Below, in pieces: positions 1 through 8,768 of a stretch of 33,479 nt of DNA; within the stretch, counting starts at the first letter, position 1, and every line of letters begins with the position of its first letter. This stretch comes from Ruminiclostridium sp. (lineage in GTDB: Bacteria > Bacillota > Clostridia > Oscillospirales > Ruminococcaceae). The notes below the pieces were generated by a model. It saw nothing but the letters and a program-made list of their open reading frames with translations, was not told the DNA's origin and searched no databases. The translations under genes and the position numbers were made by a program. The stretch is from assembly GCA_017479645.1 (NCBI GenBank), contig JAFVBZ010000042.1, forward strand, positions 1 to 33,479, given 5' to 3'.

Positions 1-1573
1 ATTCGTGCAGACGCTTGATCTGTATATCAAATATGCTGTTCGGGTCGATCTCAACGCCCTCATGCTCCTTGATGTAGTTTGCAAGCTGCACCTTCTTCTC
101 GTGCTTTATGTCCATAAAGCGCTGAAGTTCATGCTTGTCGTCGGCAAACCACTTGAGTTTCTGGAGGTCTTCGAGATTGGTCATCCACTCGCTGCCCTTG
201 TTGAGCTCGTTGATAAGTGCGGAAAGCTCCTTGTTGCAAAGTGCAAGCCAGCGGCGTGGAGTGATGCCGTTCGTCTTGTTCTGGAACTTCTTCGGATAAA
301 GCTTGTACCACTCTTTCAGCGCGTCGTTCTTGAGTATCTCGGTGTGTATCTCCGCAACGCCGTTTACATAAGTCGAGCAGTAAATGGCCATTCTCGCCAT
401 GTGGATAAGGTCGCCCGCTACTATCTTCATCGGGTCGATATCCGGTTTGAACATACCCTCCTTGTACAGTTCGCCGATGAATGCCTCATTTATCTGGAGG
501 ATTATCTCATAAATTCTCGGAACAACTTCCTTGATTATGTCGGCGCTCCACTTTTCGAGTGCCTCTGCCATGATCGTGTGGTTTGTGTAGTTGAAGGTCT
601 TCTTCGCGATTTCGAGTGCATCGAAGAAATCGAATCCCTCCTCGTCAACGAGTATTCTGATAAGCTCGGGGATCGAGATAACGGGGTGGGTATCGTTGAG
701 CTGAATGGTGATCTTCTCGTAGAATTTCGCCATATTTCCGCCGGTGCGCTTGAACTTCTTCACAATATCCTGCACAGAGGCGGAGGAGAAGAAGTATTCC
801 TGCTTGAGACGGAGTATCTTGCCCTCGCGGGAATCGTCATTCGGGTAAAGCACACGGGAAATGTCCTCTGCCATACGCTGTTCGCGGCATGCTTCATCAT
901 ACTTCTGATCGTTGAAGAGCTTGAAATCGAACTCTTTCAGCGGTTCCGCCTGCCAGAGACGAAGCGTGCTGATATGATCGGTGCCGTATGCAACGATCGG
1001 CATATCGTAAGGAACTGCCTTTACTGTCTGGTCGCCGTAGGTAACTGTAACCGCGTCGGCATTCACGCGCTTGCTCCACGGATCGCCGTACTTTGTCCAG
1101 TCGTCTGCTTCCTCACACTGGTATCCGTCAACGATAGACTGCTTGAACAGACCGTATTTGTAACGTATGCCATAGCCGTCCAGCGGGAGATCGAGGGTTG
1201 CCGCGCTGTCGAGGAAGCAGGCTGCAAGTCTTCCGAGACCGCCGTTTCCGAGTGCAGCGTCCTCTATTTCCTCAAGATCGGCAAGATCCACGCCGACTTC
1301 CTTGAGCGCATCGGAAACTTCCTCCTCGATGCCGAGACAGAGAAGGTTGTTGTAGACAGCGCGTCCTACAAGGAACTCCATTGAGAAGTAGCAGGCACGG
1401 CGGGAGTTGAGATGCGCTTCCTTGCTCTTTGTCCAGTTGTCCGAGATCGAACGCATGACTGCGCAGGATACCGCGAAATGGATCTGCTGAGGGGTGGCTT
1501 CCTTTGCGGGAATGCCGTATTCCTCGGATAAAATGCTGTTGAACTGATTCAAAAATTCTGTTTTGTTGAACAT
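1..1573 (-). CDS. glgP: Glycogen/maltodextrin phosphorylase, N-terminal 524 residues (runs off left edge)
   Basis: Phosphorolysis of alpha-1,4-glucan ends to glucose-1-phosphate in the cytoplasm, using pyridoxal phosphate. The reading frame is open from an ATG at 1573 to the window edge with no stop. The protein starts MFNKTEFLNQ, and the family stretch ALGNGGLGRLAACFLDSAA lies near residue 125. The last visible residues, FDIQIKRLHE, match the conserved phosphorylase motif about two thirds along the protein, so roughly the last third, including the PLP lysine, is outside the window. The start is supported by an AAAGGA ribosome site about 10 bases upstream and a good promoter. It is transcribed alone, away from the bio genes. 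The family call is firm; glycogen versus maltodextrin preference cannot be read. Confidence 0.95.
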   Translation of the reverse strand, partial: MFNKTEFLNQFNSILSEEYGIPAKEATPQQIHFAVSCAVMRSISDNWTKSKEAHLNSRRACYFSMEFLVGRAVYNNLLCLGIEEEVSDALKEVGVDLADLEEIEDAALGNGGLGRLAACFLDSAATLDLPLDGYGIRYKYGLFKQSIVDGYQCEEADDWTKYGDPWSKRVNADAVTVTYGDQTVKAVPYDMPIVAYGTDHISTLRLWQAEPLKEFDFKLFNDQKYDEACREQRMAEDISRVLYPNDDSREGKILRLKQEYFFSSASVQDIVKKFKRTGGNMAKFYEKITIQLNDTHPVISIPELIRILVDEEGFDFFDALEIAKKTFNYTNHTIMAEALEKWSADIIKEVVPRIYEIILQINEAFIGELYKEGMFKPDIDPMKIVAGDLIHMARMAIYCSTYVNGVAEIHTEILKNDALKEWYKLYPKKFQNKTNGITPRRWLALCNKELSALINELNKGSEWMTNLEDLQKLKWFADDKHELQRFMDIKHEKKVQLANYIKEHEGVEIDPNSIFDIQIKRLHE

Positions 1574-1606
1574 CTGTAAGTTATCCTTTCATACAAGTGT
1601 TTTATT

Positions 1607-1635
1607 ATTATATCATATAAAAAAGAAAAAATCAA
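1607..1635 (-). promoter_or_regulatory. Sigma-A promoter of glgP
   Basis: On the minus strand TTGATT (1630-1635) and TATAAT (1607-1612) are separated by 17 bases, about 34 bases before the glgP start codon. Confidence 0.75.
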
Positions 1636-1671
1636 TAGAAAATGATAAAGCAGAACGAAGCTCCGCTGTTT

Positions 1672-2652
1672 TCAGCGCTCCGGCGCGGACACATCAAGTC
1701 CCAGCCCTTTAAGCATCTTTATATCGCCTTCTATGTCATTTCCGGAGGTGGTGAGCATATCGCCGGTTATTGTAGCGTTGGCGCCGGACAGGAATGCCGC
1801 AGACCCGGAATCCCGCATTATTATGCGCCCTGCCGCAAGCCGTATGTAGGCGGTGGGATCAATGAACCGGAATATAGCCGCGGTGCGCAGGATATCCTCT
1901 TCCGTGAGAGGAGTCTCGCTTTCAAGGGGAGTTCCCTTTACCGGGCGAAGCGCGTTTATCGGTATCGAGCCTATGCCAAGCTCCGCAAGCGTCAGAGCCA
2001 TATCCAGCCTGTCCTCCCATGTCTCGCCCATTCCTATGATACCGCCGGAGCATACGTTCAGCCCGCATTTCTGCGCCCGTTTTATGCAGGCGATCTTGTC
2101 ATCGAAGGTGTGTGTGGTGCAGATATTCGGGAAGTTCCGGCGGGAAGTCTCGATGTTGCAGTGATATGTGGTCACTCCGCTTTCCCGCAGTCTTGTGAAC
2201 TGCTCCTCCGTGAGAAGTCCGTGGGACGCGCAGAGTTTTATACCGCACTCCCGGCTCATTCTGCTGTAAGCGGATACCGCTTTCTCAAAGTCCTCATCGC
2301 TGAGTGTGCGTCCTGCAGTGACTATGGAGAAGCGATGCACGCCCTTGTCCGCGTTGTGGCGGCATTCGTTCACTATACTATCCTCGTCGAGGAACGGGTA
2401 TTCATCAATACCGGTGTGGTTATGGGCAGACTGTGCGCAGAATTTGCAGTTTTCCGGGCATCTTCCGCTTCTGCCGTTTACGATGCTGCAAAGATCGACA
2501 TGATCGCCGCAGAGAGCTTTTCTTATCCTGTCGGCATTCCTGCACAGCTCGCCCGTCTCCGCTTCTGTAAGGAATGTCAGATCATCATTCCGTGACAGCC
2601 TGCGTCCCGCGATGATCTCGTCAGCGATCGCCGGAATATTCGTGTTTGCCAT
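1672..2652 (-). CDS. bioB: Biotin synthase
   Basis: Radical SAM enzyme that inserts sulfur into dethiobiotin, the last step of biotin synthesis. The 326 residues match the usual family length. The radical SAM cluster motif CxxxCxxC is present as CPENCKFC (C65, C69, C72). Typical BioB stretches follow, such as YHCNIETS, GGIIGMGE and PINALRPVKGTPLE. It starts 15 bases after the bioY stop, so the two form a transcription unit. No bioA, bioD or bioF is in the window, so the cell may use imported dethiobiotin or have those genes elsewhere (inference). Downstream, before the glgP promoter, is only a weak imperfect hairpin. Confidence 0.96.
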   Translation of the reverse strand: MANTNIPAIADEIIAGRRLSRNDDLTFLTEAETGELCRNADRIRKALCGDHVDLCSIVNGRSGRCPENCKFCAQSAHNHTGIDEYPFLDEDSIVNECRHNADKGVHRFSIVTAGRTLSDEDFEKAVSAYSRMSRECGIKLCASHGLLTEEQFTRLRESGVTTYHCNIETSRRNFPNICTTHTFDDKIACIKRAQKCGLNVCSGGIIGMGETWEDRLDMALTLAELGIGSIPINALRPVKGTPLESETPLTEEDILRTAAIFRFIDPTAYIRLAAGRIIMRDSGSAAFLSGANATITGDMLTTSGNDIEGDIKMLKGLGLDVSAPER

Positions 2653-2667
2653 GTCTGTTACCTGTCC

Positions 2668-3210
2668 TCAATAATGGATAGTCTTTGCCAGTGCTTTTCT
2701 TATCGGTATAGCCATATACTGCGCCGCGCAGACGCTCAGTATATCCTTGACGGCGAACGGCAGTACCACCAGCACGATGCTCTGGATAAGGTCTATCTGC
2801 GCAAGGATAGCGTACTGCACCGCACCGCAGAGATAGCAGAGAGCAAGTCCGCCGATCGAGACCGCTATGCGAAGAGGCAGGTTCTTCATCCGGAGCCCGC
2901 AGAAAAATGCCATTACTATAAAGCCGAACAGGAATCCGCCGGTGGGTCCGAAAAGGACTGCAAATCCGCCTTTCATTCCCGCAAATACCGGAAGTCCCAC
3001 AGCTCCGATAAGCACATATACCGCAGTCGATACGGTTCCGGTGAACGCTCCGCCGACTGCCGCACAGAGTGCCACGCCGAATGTGTGGAGCGTGATCGGA
3101 ACGTTGGTGGGCAGCGGAACCGTGACCTGTGCGGAAACGGCGATTATTGCCGCGAAAAGCGCACACATAACGATCCTTAAAGTTTTGCTTTTTGTGTCTT
3201 TGATATCCAT
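2668..3210 (-). CDS. bioY: Biotin transporter BioY (substrate-binding S component)
   Basis: Integral membrane biotin-binding protein of the ECF transporter class; many clostridial BioY proteins share the ECF module encoded elsewhere. It has 180 residues with about six hydrophobic segments and the BioY signature FGPTGGFLFGF near residues 87-97. LPTNVPITLHTFGV near residues 33-46 is also typical. The start has GAGGAAGA upstream. No convincing promoter lies in the 118 bases between birA and bioY, so read-through from birA is likely. EcfA/EcfT genes are not in the window. Confidence 0.95.
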   Translation of the reverse strand: MDIKDTKSKTLRIVMCALFAAIIAVSAQVTVPLPTNVPITLHTFGVALCAAVGGAFTGTVSTAVYVLIGAVGLPVFAGMKGGFAVLFGPTGGFLFGFIVMAFFCGLRMKNLPLRIAVSIGGLALCYLCGAVQYAILAQIDLIQSIVLVVLPFAVKDILSVCAAQYMAIPIRKALAKTIHY

Positions 3211-3249
3211 TTAATCTTCCTCATTTCCCATTTATCTCACCAAAATATC

Positions 3250-3332
3250 GGGCGCAGCGTCACGCTGCCGCAGGTCAAGGGCGCGCAGCCCTTGTGCCGT
3301 CTGCAAAGACAGCGCGCAAGCGCTGCTGTCAC
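3250..3332 (-). repeat. Structured intergenic repeat, copy 1 (3' of birA)
   Basis: A chain of hairpins read on the minus strand begins at the birA stop codon. It contains GACAGC/GCTGTC (3325-3330 with 3308-3313), then CTGTCT-TTGC-AGACGG (3297-3312, with a U-G pair allowed only in the minus-strand RNA), then CAAGGGC/GCCCTTG (3276-3294). GCAGCGT/ACGCTGC follows near 3252-3268. The first two stems share bases and would be alternatives. The 18 bases at 3294-3311 recur exactly at 30754-30771. Confidence 0.7.
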
Positions 3333-4108
3333 AATTTGTTTCTGATATTTACCTCGCCGGAAGCGAGATAATTTACTTTTCCGTCCGAAGTGCGCACTTT
3401 AAGCCGCGCCTCGTCATCAATGCCGAGAACTTCTGCGGTGTGCAGTATCCCGCCTGCTTCGTACTCAATCGTTTTCCCGGTAAGCACCGAGCGCCGCCGG
3501 TACTCCTCCATATATGCCCTTGACGGGAGGGCATCATAGTAAGCGAAGAAACGTTCGAGCACCTTTGCCGCAAGAACAGGCCGCACAGAAGCACCGCAGC
3601 CAAGTGTTCCGGCTTTGTCCCGAAGCTCCGGCGGGAACTCCGTCTCTCCGGCATTTATCCCGATGCCAAGCACCGCATACCGCAGCGAACCGTCCGCCGC
3701 AAGCGAGGATTCGGTGAGTATTCCGCAGACCTTTCTGCCGCTGACGTAGATGTCGTTCACCCACTTTATCCCTGCGGTCTTGTCGGTTACGCTCTCAATA
3801 GCTTCCGCGGCTGAAACGGCGGCTGACGTTGTTATGGCAAGCGCGTCCGCCGTATCGAGACGCGGGCGCAGCAGCACACTCATATAAAGCCCGGAATCGC
3901 CGGGAGAGTAGAAGCTTCTGCCAAGTCTCCCCTTTCCTGCGGTCTGCGCTCCGGCGATCACTGCCGTACCTTCCTCCGCGCCCTTTTCCGCCAGCACCTT
4001 GATATCGTCGTTGGTGGAGCCGGTGACGGCTGCCGTGCGGATATCGAGCCTTTCCGGCATACCCGGCGAAAGTGCGCTGTAAACATCGCCGGCGGTGAAC
4101 ATACTCAT
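3329..4108 (-). CDS. birA: Biotin--[acetyl-CoA-carboxylase] ligase, no DNA-binding domain
   Basis: Activates biotin with ATP and attaches it to the biotin carboxyl carrier protein. The 259 residues contain the ATP/biotin loop GKGRLGRSFYSPG (near 59-71), the catalytic-core stretch KWVNDIYVSGRKVCGILTE (near 116-134) and the C-terminal SH3-like domain. The N-terminal winged helix of the E. coli and B. subtilis BirA type is missing, so this is a ligase and not a repressor. The start codon overlaps the stop of the transglutaminase gene in an ATGA junction. BioY and BioB lie downstream on the same strand, which groups biotin use, uptake and synthesis. Confidence 0.95.
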   Translation of the reverse strand: MSMFTAGDVYSALSPGMPERLDIRTAAVTGSTNDDIKVLAEKGAEEGTAVIAGAQTAGKGRLGRSFYSPGDSGLYMSVLLRPRLDTADALAITTSAAVSAAEAIESVTDKTAGIKWVNDIYVSGRKVCGILTESSLAADGSLRYAVLGIGINAGETEFPPELRDKAGTLGCGASVRPVLAAKVLERFFAYYDALPSRAYMEEYRRRSVLTGKTIEYEAGGILHTAEVLGIDDEARLKVRTSDGKVNYLASGEVNIRNKL

Positions 4109-6240
4109 TTCTTTCTGCGTTTCCTTTCCTCTTTGAGCTTTGCTTTATACGCAGCGGCAAATTCCGTGTAAACGGCGGAGCAATCCGCTTTCTCATCACC
4201 CTTTCCGCCATAGACGGAGCTTTCGTAATCCTCGACGAAGCCGTCAATATCCGTGCCGAAAAGTTCCCTGCTCTTTACGGCGGTATCTGTGGGAGTCATG
4301 GTGTTTTCGCTGCTGCCGGTATAGCGGTTTATCATCGAGTTGATCTTGTTATAGACAGCCGACTTCTGCGCCGCACCGCGCATAGCCTTCATTCTGCGGA
4401 CAAATTTCGCTTCCCTTACGCGCGGACGCATAAATGTTACGATGACCGCAGCGATCACGATAAGGGCTGCGGCAGCTCCGACGATAATGAATGTCATATC
4501 GAAGTAACCGCCGTCAACGGTGCTGCTGGTGGGATCGAAGTTCGTCCAGCCGTAGCCGTCGATCCAAACCTGCGTGAATGCGTGGGAGTCCCCGGTAGTA
4601 ACATACCAGTAACCGCCGTTCGACTCGTTCCGCTGGATCAGGAATCCCTCGCAGTACCTTGCTGTCATGCCGAGCTCCCTGCACATGAGCGTCATTGCCG
4701 TTGCGTAGGGAATGCAGGTTCCCCGCTTGGTGTTGAAGATGAAGTTGTCCGGGGAGGGGTCATTGGTCGTGAAGTTGAGGTCGTAGATATAGTCTCCCTT
4801 GCGGAAGAAATCGACGATTGCGGAAGCCTTCTCATAGTCGGTGTCCGCACCCGCGGTTATCTCCTCGGCAAGCGCCTTCACCCTCAGCCTTGCATCGGGC
4901 GACGAGAAGCAGGCATTCTTCGTTTTCTCCGAAAGAAGCACATCATTGTACTTCACAGCCTGCTCCTTCGCGCGCAGATATGACTGTGAAGCCGAACCGG
5001 AAGCCGAAAGCTCTTCCGCAAGCTCATCGGTGAACATCTCCGAAAAAGCCTTGTCGTATTCGTACTCTGCCCATGAGAGCTGATAGGAAGTCGCGGTGGT
5101 ATTTGTCTTGTTAAGAAAATACTCGTCATTCTCCGTGCGGTAGATCTTTTCGTCGGAATTGTAGAGAGATATATCCTGTAAGTTTTCCGGCGTATAAAGC
5201 GCTCTTATCTGACCGGAGACCGGACGCACCCAGCATTTGAACTCTGCCGGTTCCTCTCCGTCATATCCCGCTTCTTTGTAAAGGGCTGAGGGATCTTCAA
5301 ATTCGATGAACTTTTTCCAGTTGTTTGTACCGTCATTCGGATCGCCGTAGTATCCCCATGTATTCTCGGAAGCACTGTACAGATTGAAGCACTGGCGCTT
5401 AACGATATACGGATTTGCGCCGTAGAAATAGAATACCACGGTGTCGTCCGATGACGAAGATGTTGACGAGCTCTCGCTGAAATCGTCGAAATTTGCGTTT
5501 TCAGCCGCGCTTATGGTAACGCCGGTAACAAATTCGTCAAACTGCTCTCTGAACGGCGCAAATTCAAGCTTCGGCAGGAATGACGCAAGTATCGTGACTG
5601 CAAGAACGAACGCAAGGGAGGATATTGCGGTACCGCGGCTGAAGGAAGATGTTATCTGCTCCCCGCCGGCATTCGCGCCCCCTGTTTTTCCGGCATTTCC
5701 TGTCATTATGAAGAAGAACAGCGTCATCAGTATCACAGGGTATATTACCGGTATCACAGTAAACGTCTTTGCAAAAAGACAGAACGGACACAGGCATATC
5801 AGGAACAGGAAAAGCTTCCTGTACCGCACTCTTGTGAAGTAGTAAAGGCAGGAGATCAGTATAAACCCGATCAGTATCACCATTGCGAAAGTGCTTCCGT
5901 AATGCACCTGTGTGAACCGAGACGGTTCAAGCACCCATGATGACAGCTCCGCTATATTCCGGAAATCCACCAGCCGCAGCGCAAGCGTGTCGGAGACTAT
6001 TAGCATGATAACCACAACTATCGTGGTGAGCCATGTTTTCCCGGCTTTGCGCATAAGCTCATATACCGCGAAGATAAGCAGCGAGTACAGCAGCGAGACT
6101 GCCGTAAAAAGCAGCACTGCCTGACCCGAACCTGCGGAGTAGATATATGACGCCGCGCTCATTACCGCCGTGCTGAGCAGTACGGGTACGGTGTTTTCCG
6201 CCAAGAACGGCGGAAGCGTAAAGGATCTTGATTTGCTCAT
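4105..6240 (-). CDS. Membrane protein with transglutaminase-like (cysteine protease fold) domain
   Basis: 711 residues. The N-terminal 225 residues contain about seven hydrophobic helices. A large extracytoplasmic region follows (about 226-580), then one helix (about 583-603) and a charged cytoplasmic tail ending in lysines and arginines. The transglutaminase-core triad is visible as C509 in RGTCIPYATAMT, H553 in DSHAFTQVW and D569 in NFDPTSS. A serine-rich linker lies at 255-264. The ATG at 6240 is preferred over an upstream in-frame one, because an AGGTGA site overlaps the DUF58 stop 10 bases before it. The order MoxR - DUF58 - transglutaminase is a well-known conserved set. Its exact substrate is not known; envelope protein processing or cross-linking is an inference. 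Confidence 0.9.
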   Translation of the reverse strand: MSKSRSFTLPPFLAENTVPVLLSTAVMSAASYIYSAGSGQAVLLFTAVSLLYSLLIFAVYELMRKAGKTWLTTIVVVIMLIVSDTLALRLVDFRNIAELSSWVLEPSRFTQVHYGSTFAMVILIGFILISCLYYFTRVRYRKLFLFLICLCPFCLFAKTFTVIPVIYPVILMTLFFFIMTGNAGKTGGANAGGEQITSSFSRGTAISSLAFVLAVTILASFLPKLEFAPFREQFDEFVTGVTISAAENANFDDFSESSSTSSSSDDTVVFYFYGANPYIVKRQCFNLYSASENTWGYYGDPNDGTNNWKKFIEFEDPSALYKEAGYDGEEPAEFKCWVRPVSGQIRALYTPENLQDISLYNSDEKIYRTENDEYFLNKTNTTATSYQLSWAEYEYDKAFSEMFTDELAEELSASGSASQSYLRAKEQAVKYNDVLLSEKTKNACFSSPDARLRVKALAEEITAGADTDYEKASAIVDFFRKGDYIYDLNFTTNDPSPDNFIFNTKRGTCIPYATAMTLMCRELGMTARYCEGFLIQRNESNGGYWYVTTGDSHAFTQVWIDGYGWTNFDPTSSTVDGGYFDMTFIIVGAAAALIVIAAVIVTFMRPRVREAKFVRRMKAMRGAAQKSAVYNKINSMINRYTGSSENTMTPTDTAVKSRELFGTDIDGFVEDYESSVYGGKGDEKADCSAVYTEFAAAYKAKLKEERKRRKK

Positions 6241-6250
6241 ATATGTAATA

Positions 6251-7396
6251 TCACCTGATAAAGCGGATATCGTCTTCGTCTCTCGTGATCGTCCAGATAT
6301 TCTCTGCCGGCACCTCGCATCTCGGAGCAGAGGCGCACCGGCTGTCAAACCCGGACACGGCCGCGGCTATGTACGCGTCGCAGTGCGCCGTGAATATCAC
6401 CGTATGTCCGCTGTCCAATTCGGGAAGCCTTCCCACCTCGTCCTCCGAGAACTCGAAATCCGTAAGGCGGTAGCGTATATCCGAAACGTCGGACGGAGTA
6501 ACGACGGGTATCGTCTCCCAATGGCTGCCGAAGCGTATTTTAAGGCTGGAGGGCAGCTCGGTCTTTGCGAACTGCATCATCAGCGCCAGCATTCCCTCAA
6601 CAGCAAGCTGTTCCTCACGTCTTGCGGCAATTCTGTCCGATGCCTTCGAGCCTGCCTTGTCCAGCAGGAACGTCTGTTCCGCGCCGGAAGAGCCTTCGAG
6701 CCTGCGCACATAGAACTCCCCTCTCTTCGCGGAGAGCTTCCAGTTTATCAGCTTTAAGCTGTCGCCCGGCTCATACTTTCTGTGCTCATAGCCGGGTGTG
6801 CCGTTTACCGCAAAAAGCGACTGAGTGGTCTCCTCGCTGTCGTCGAATGCCGCGGCATCGGTACGGCTGCGCGCAAGCCCCTCCCGCCTGTCAACTTCGG
6901 GGATATCCGGATAGATCTTTATCTCCGCATTGGCTTTCAGGACAGTGATGCGGAAACTGCACAGACCGAGAAAGTCCGTGAGCACTATCGTACTGATGCC
7001 TATTCTGCCCTTGCCGAAGAACTCGGCATTGTAGTCCGCAGCAAGCTCCATGCTGCTGTGTCCGAATACCGCCGCGCGGATCTTCTGCGGCGAGGAAGTG
7101 GTGAAATGATAGCTGGAAAAAAGCTCCGCGGACACAAAAGAAGACGGCAGAAATCCGGAGTTTTCAAGCACCAGCTTTACCGACGCGATCTCGCCGCGGT
7201 TAAGTATATCGGCGCTTATCTGTATCCGCGCAGTGAGTTTCCGCTTCGTGTAAACACACAGCAGAAGCGATATCACCGCCGCCGATACAAGCGCGATTAT
7301 AAGATAGCTGCCGCCCGGCGCTTCAAGGAAAAGCGTATAGAGGACGGCAAGCGCTATAAGCAGCAGATATGTGATTATTGAACGTATATTGACCAT
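6251..7396 (-). CDS. DUF58 domain protein
   Basis: 381 residues with two N-terminal membrane helices (about 5-23 and 30-50) and a cytoplasmic or extracytoplasmic beta-rich region. The DUF58 signature is seen at 202-233: GYEHRKYEPGDSLKLINWK followed by LSAKRGEFYVRRLE. The family works with MoxR-type AAA ATPases in a poorly understood chaperone or maturation role. It sits 4 bases after the MoxR gene and 10 bases before the transglutaminase gene, so the three are translated together. The late tryptophan-containing tail has no recognisable motif. Confidence 0.9.
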   Translation of the reverse strand: MVNIRSIITYLLLIALAVLYTLFLEAPGGSYLIIALVSAAVISLLLCVYTKRKLTARIQISADILNRGEIASVKLVLENSGFLPSSFVSAELFSSYHFTTSSPQKIRAAVFGHSSMELAADYNAEFFGKGRIGISTIVLTDFLGLCSFRITVLKANAEIKIYPDIPEVDRREGLARSRTDAAAFDDSEETTQSLFAVNGTPGYEHRKYEPGDSLKLINWKLSAKRGEFYVRRLEGSSGAEQTFLLDKAGSKASDRIAARREEQLAVEGMLALMMQFAKTELPSSLKIRFGSHWETIPVVTPSDVSDIRYRLTDFEFSEDEVGRLPELDSGHTVIFTAHCDAYIAAAVSGFDSRCASAPRCEVPAENIWTITRDEDDIRFIR

Positions 7397-7400
7397 TTTC

Positions 7401-8324
7401 TTATTCCGTGGGTACGGGAGTGTTTTCGAGAATGTATCTCATCGCGGCAACGGTTATGCCGAATGTGGATTTGCCCTTAGGAGAGAGCATAAGCCTGTGC
7501 GCAAGCACCTCGCAGGCGATATCGCGGACATCTTCCGGGACTGCGTAATCTCTGCCGTTGATGAGCGCAAGGGACTTTGCCGCGGAATAAAGCGCAAGGC
7601 TTCCGCGGGGACTTGCGCCGAGCAGCGTGTATTCGCTCTCTCTTGTGGCGGTAACGATGCCGATTATATAGCGCTTCACGCTGTCGTTCACGCGGACTGC
7701 TTCCGCCTGTCTGCGCAGTTCCATGACATCATCAAGCGTCATTACCGGCTCAAGCTTCACGGCTTTTCCGTAATTTCCGCCGAGGAGCTGCATCTCCTCG
7801 CCCGGATCGGGATAGCCTATGGATATCTTCATCATGAATCTGTCCATCTGCGCTTCCGGCAGGTGGTAGGTACCGTATGTCTCCACCGGGTTCTGTGTCG
7901 CGAGAGCCATGAACGGCACGGGAAGCTTATGGGTAATACCGTCCGCGCTTATCTGCAGTTCCTCCATTATTTCGAGAAGCGCAGACTGGGCTTTCGGGGA
8001 GGCACGGTTTATCTCGTCCGCCAGCAGGAAGTTGCACATAGCGGCGCCGGGGCGGAATTCCGATTCGCCGGTCTTCGGATTTATCATCGTGAATCCGGTG
8101 ATATCGGAAGGCATAAGATCGGGGGTGAACTGGATACGGCTGCATGAGCCGCTCACGCTCTCGGAGAGGGCAGTTACAAGTCTTGTCTTTCCCACGCCGG
8201 GAACGTCCTCGATAAGAACATGACCGCCGGAAAGAAGCGCGGCTGTGAGTTTCAGTATAACGTCGCGCTTGCCGATTATTGACCTTTCTATATTTTCGGT
8301 CAGCAGTTTTATCTTTTCATTCAT
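7401..8324 (-). CDS. MoxR-family AAA+ ATPase
   Basis: 307 residues, a typical MoxR length. Walker A is VPGVGKT (41-47), Walker B LLADEIN (100-106), and the sensor stretch LATQNPVETYGTYHLPEAQMDRF is characteristic of the family. The C-terminal lid contains SPRGSLAL. MoxR proteins act as ATP-driven chaperones for a partner complex, commonly encoded next door with DUF58 or VWA proteins, as here. The start overlaps the end of the CBS gene by 8 bases (ATGAATGA). Confidence 0.95.
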   Translation of the reverse strand: MNEKIKLLTENIERSIIGKRDVILKLTAALLSGGHVLIEDVPGVGKTRLVTALSESVSGSCSRIQFTPDLMPSDITGFTMINPKTGESEFRPGAAMCNFLLADEINRASPKAQSALLEIMEELQISADGITHKLPVPFMALATQNPVETYGTYHLPEAQMDRFMMKISIGYPDPGEEMQLLGGNYGKAVKLEPVMTLDDVMELRRQAEAVRVNDSVKRYIIGIVTATRESEYTLLGASPRGSLALYSAAKSLALINGRDYAVPEDVRDIACEVLAHRLMLSPKGKSTFGITVAAMRYILENTPVPTE

Positions 8325-8736
8325 CGGTATTTTTCCTTTCCGCCTGTTCTTTCTCGTAGAAGTATTTGATTATGTCATGCCGGGTGACTATTCCTATGAA
8401 CTTTCCGCGGTCATCGGTCACGGGAACGAAGTTCTGCTCCATTCTAAGATACAGCAGCTCGTCCATATCCGCGCTTACAGTCACAGCCTTGTCACGCTTT
8501 GAGCGGATTATCTCCGACAGCGGCATCTTTTCCAGCGAACGCAGCGACCCGTTCTCACACATTGCCCAGAGGAAGTCGCCCTCGCTCACGGTCCCTGCAT
8601 ACTCGCCGGAAGCCGTTACCGCCGGGATAGCTGTATAGCCGTGTACCCGCATCTTTTCAAGCCCCTGCCGCACCGTTGCGTCGGAGCTTATGTATGTTAT
8701 CTCGTCTTTCGGACGAAGAAGAAACAGCAGATTCAT
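8317..8736 (-). CDS. CBS-domain pair protein
   Basis: 139 residues made almost only of two CBS motifs (about 8-60 and 74-130), with repeated G-x-V/I-S/T-x-x-D elements: GTVSEGDFLW and GIVTRHDIIKYF. CBS pairs bind adenine nucleotides and sense energy state. There is no attached enzyme or channel domain, so its partner is unknown. It overlaps the MoxR gene by 8 bases, which suggests coupled translation; it may regulate that ATPase or simply share its operon (inference). Confidence 0.9.
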   Translation of the reverse strand: MNLLFLLRPKDEITYISSDATVRQGLEKMRVHGYTAIPAVTASGEYAGTVSEGDFLWAMCENGSLRSLEKMPLSEIIRSKRDKAVTVSADMDELLYLRMEQNFVPVTDDRGKFIGIVTRHDIIKYFYEKEQAERKNTDE

Positions 8737-8768
8737 TCCATGCCTCCGCAGATAGTGATAAGCCGTTA

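Noticed and set aside
5-1384. 459-residue open frame on the plus strand
   Set aside because: Antisense to glgP, which has clear family motifs on the other strand; the translation has no recognisable domain and no ribosome site.
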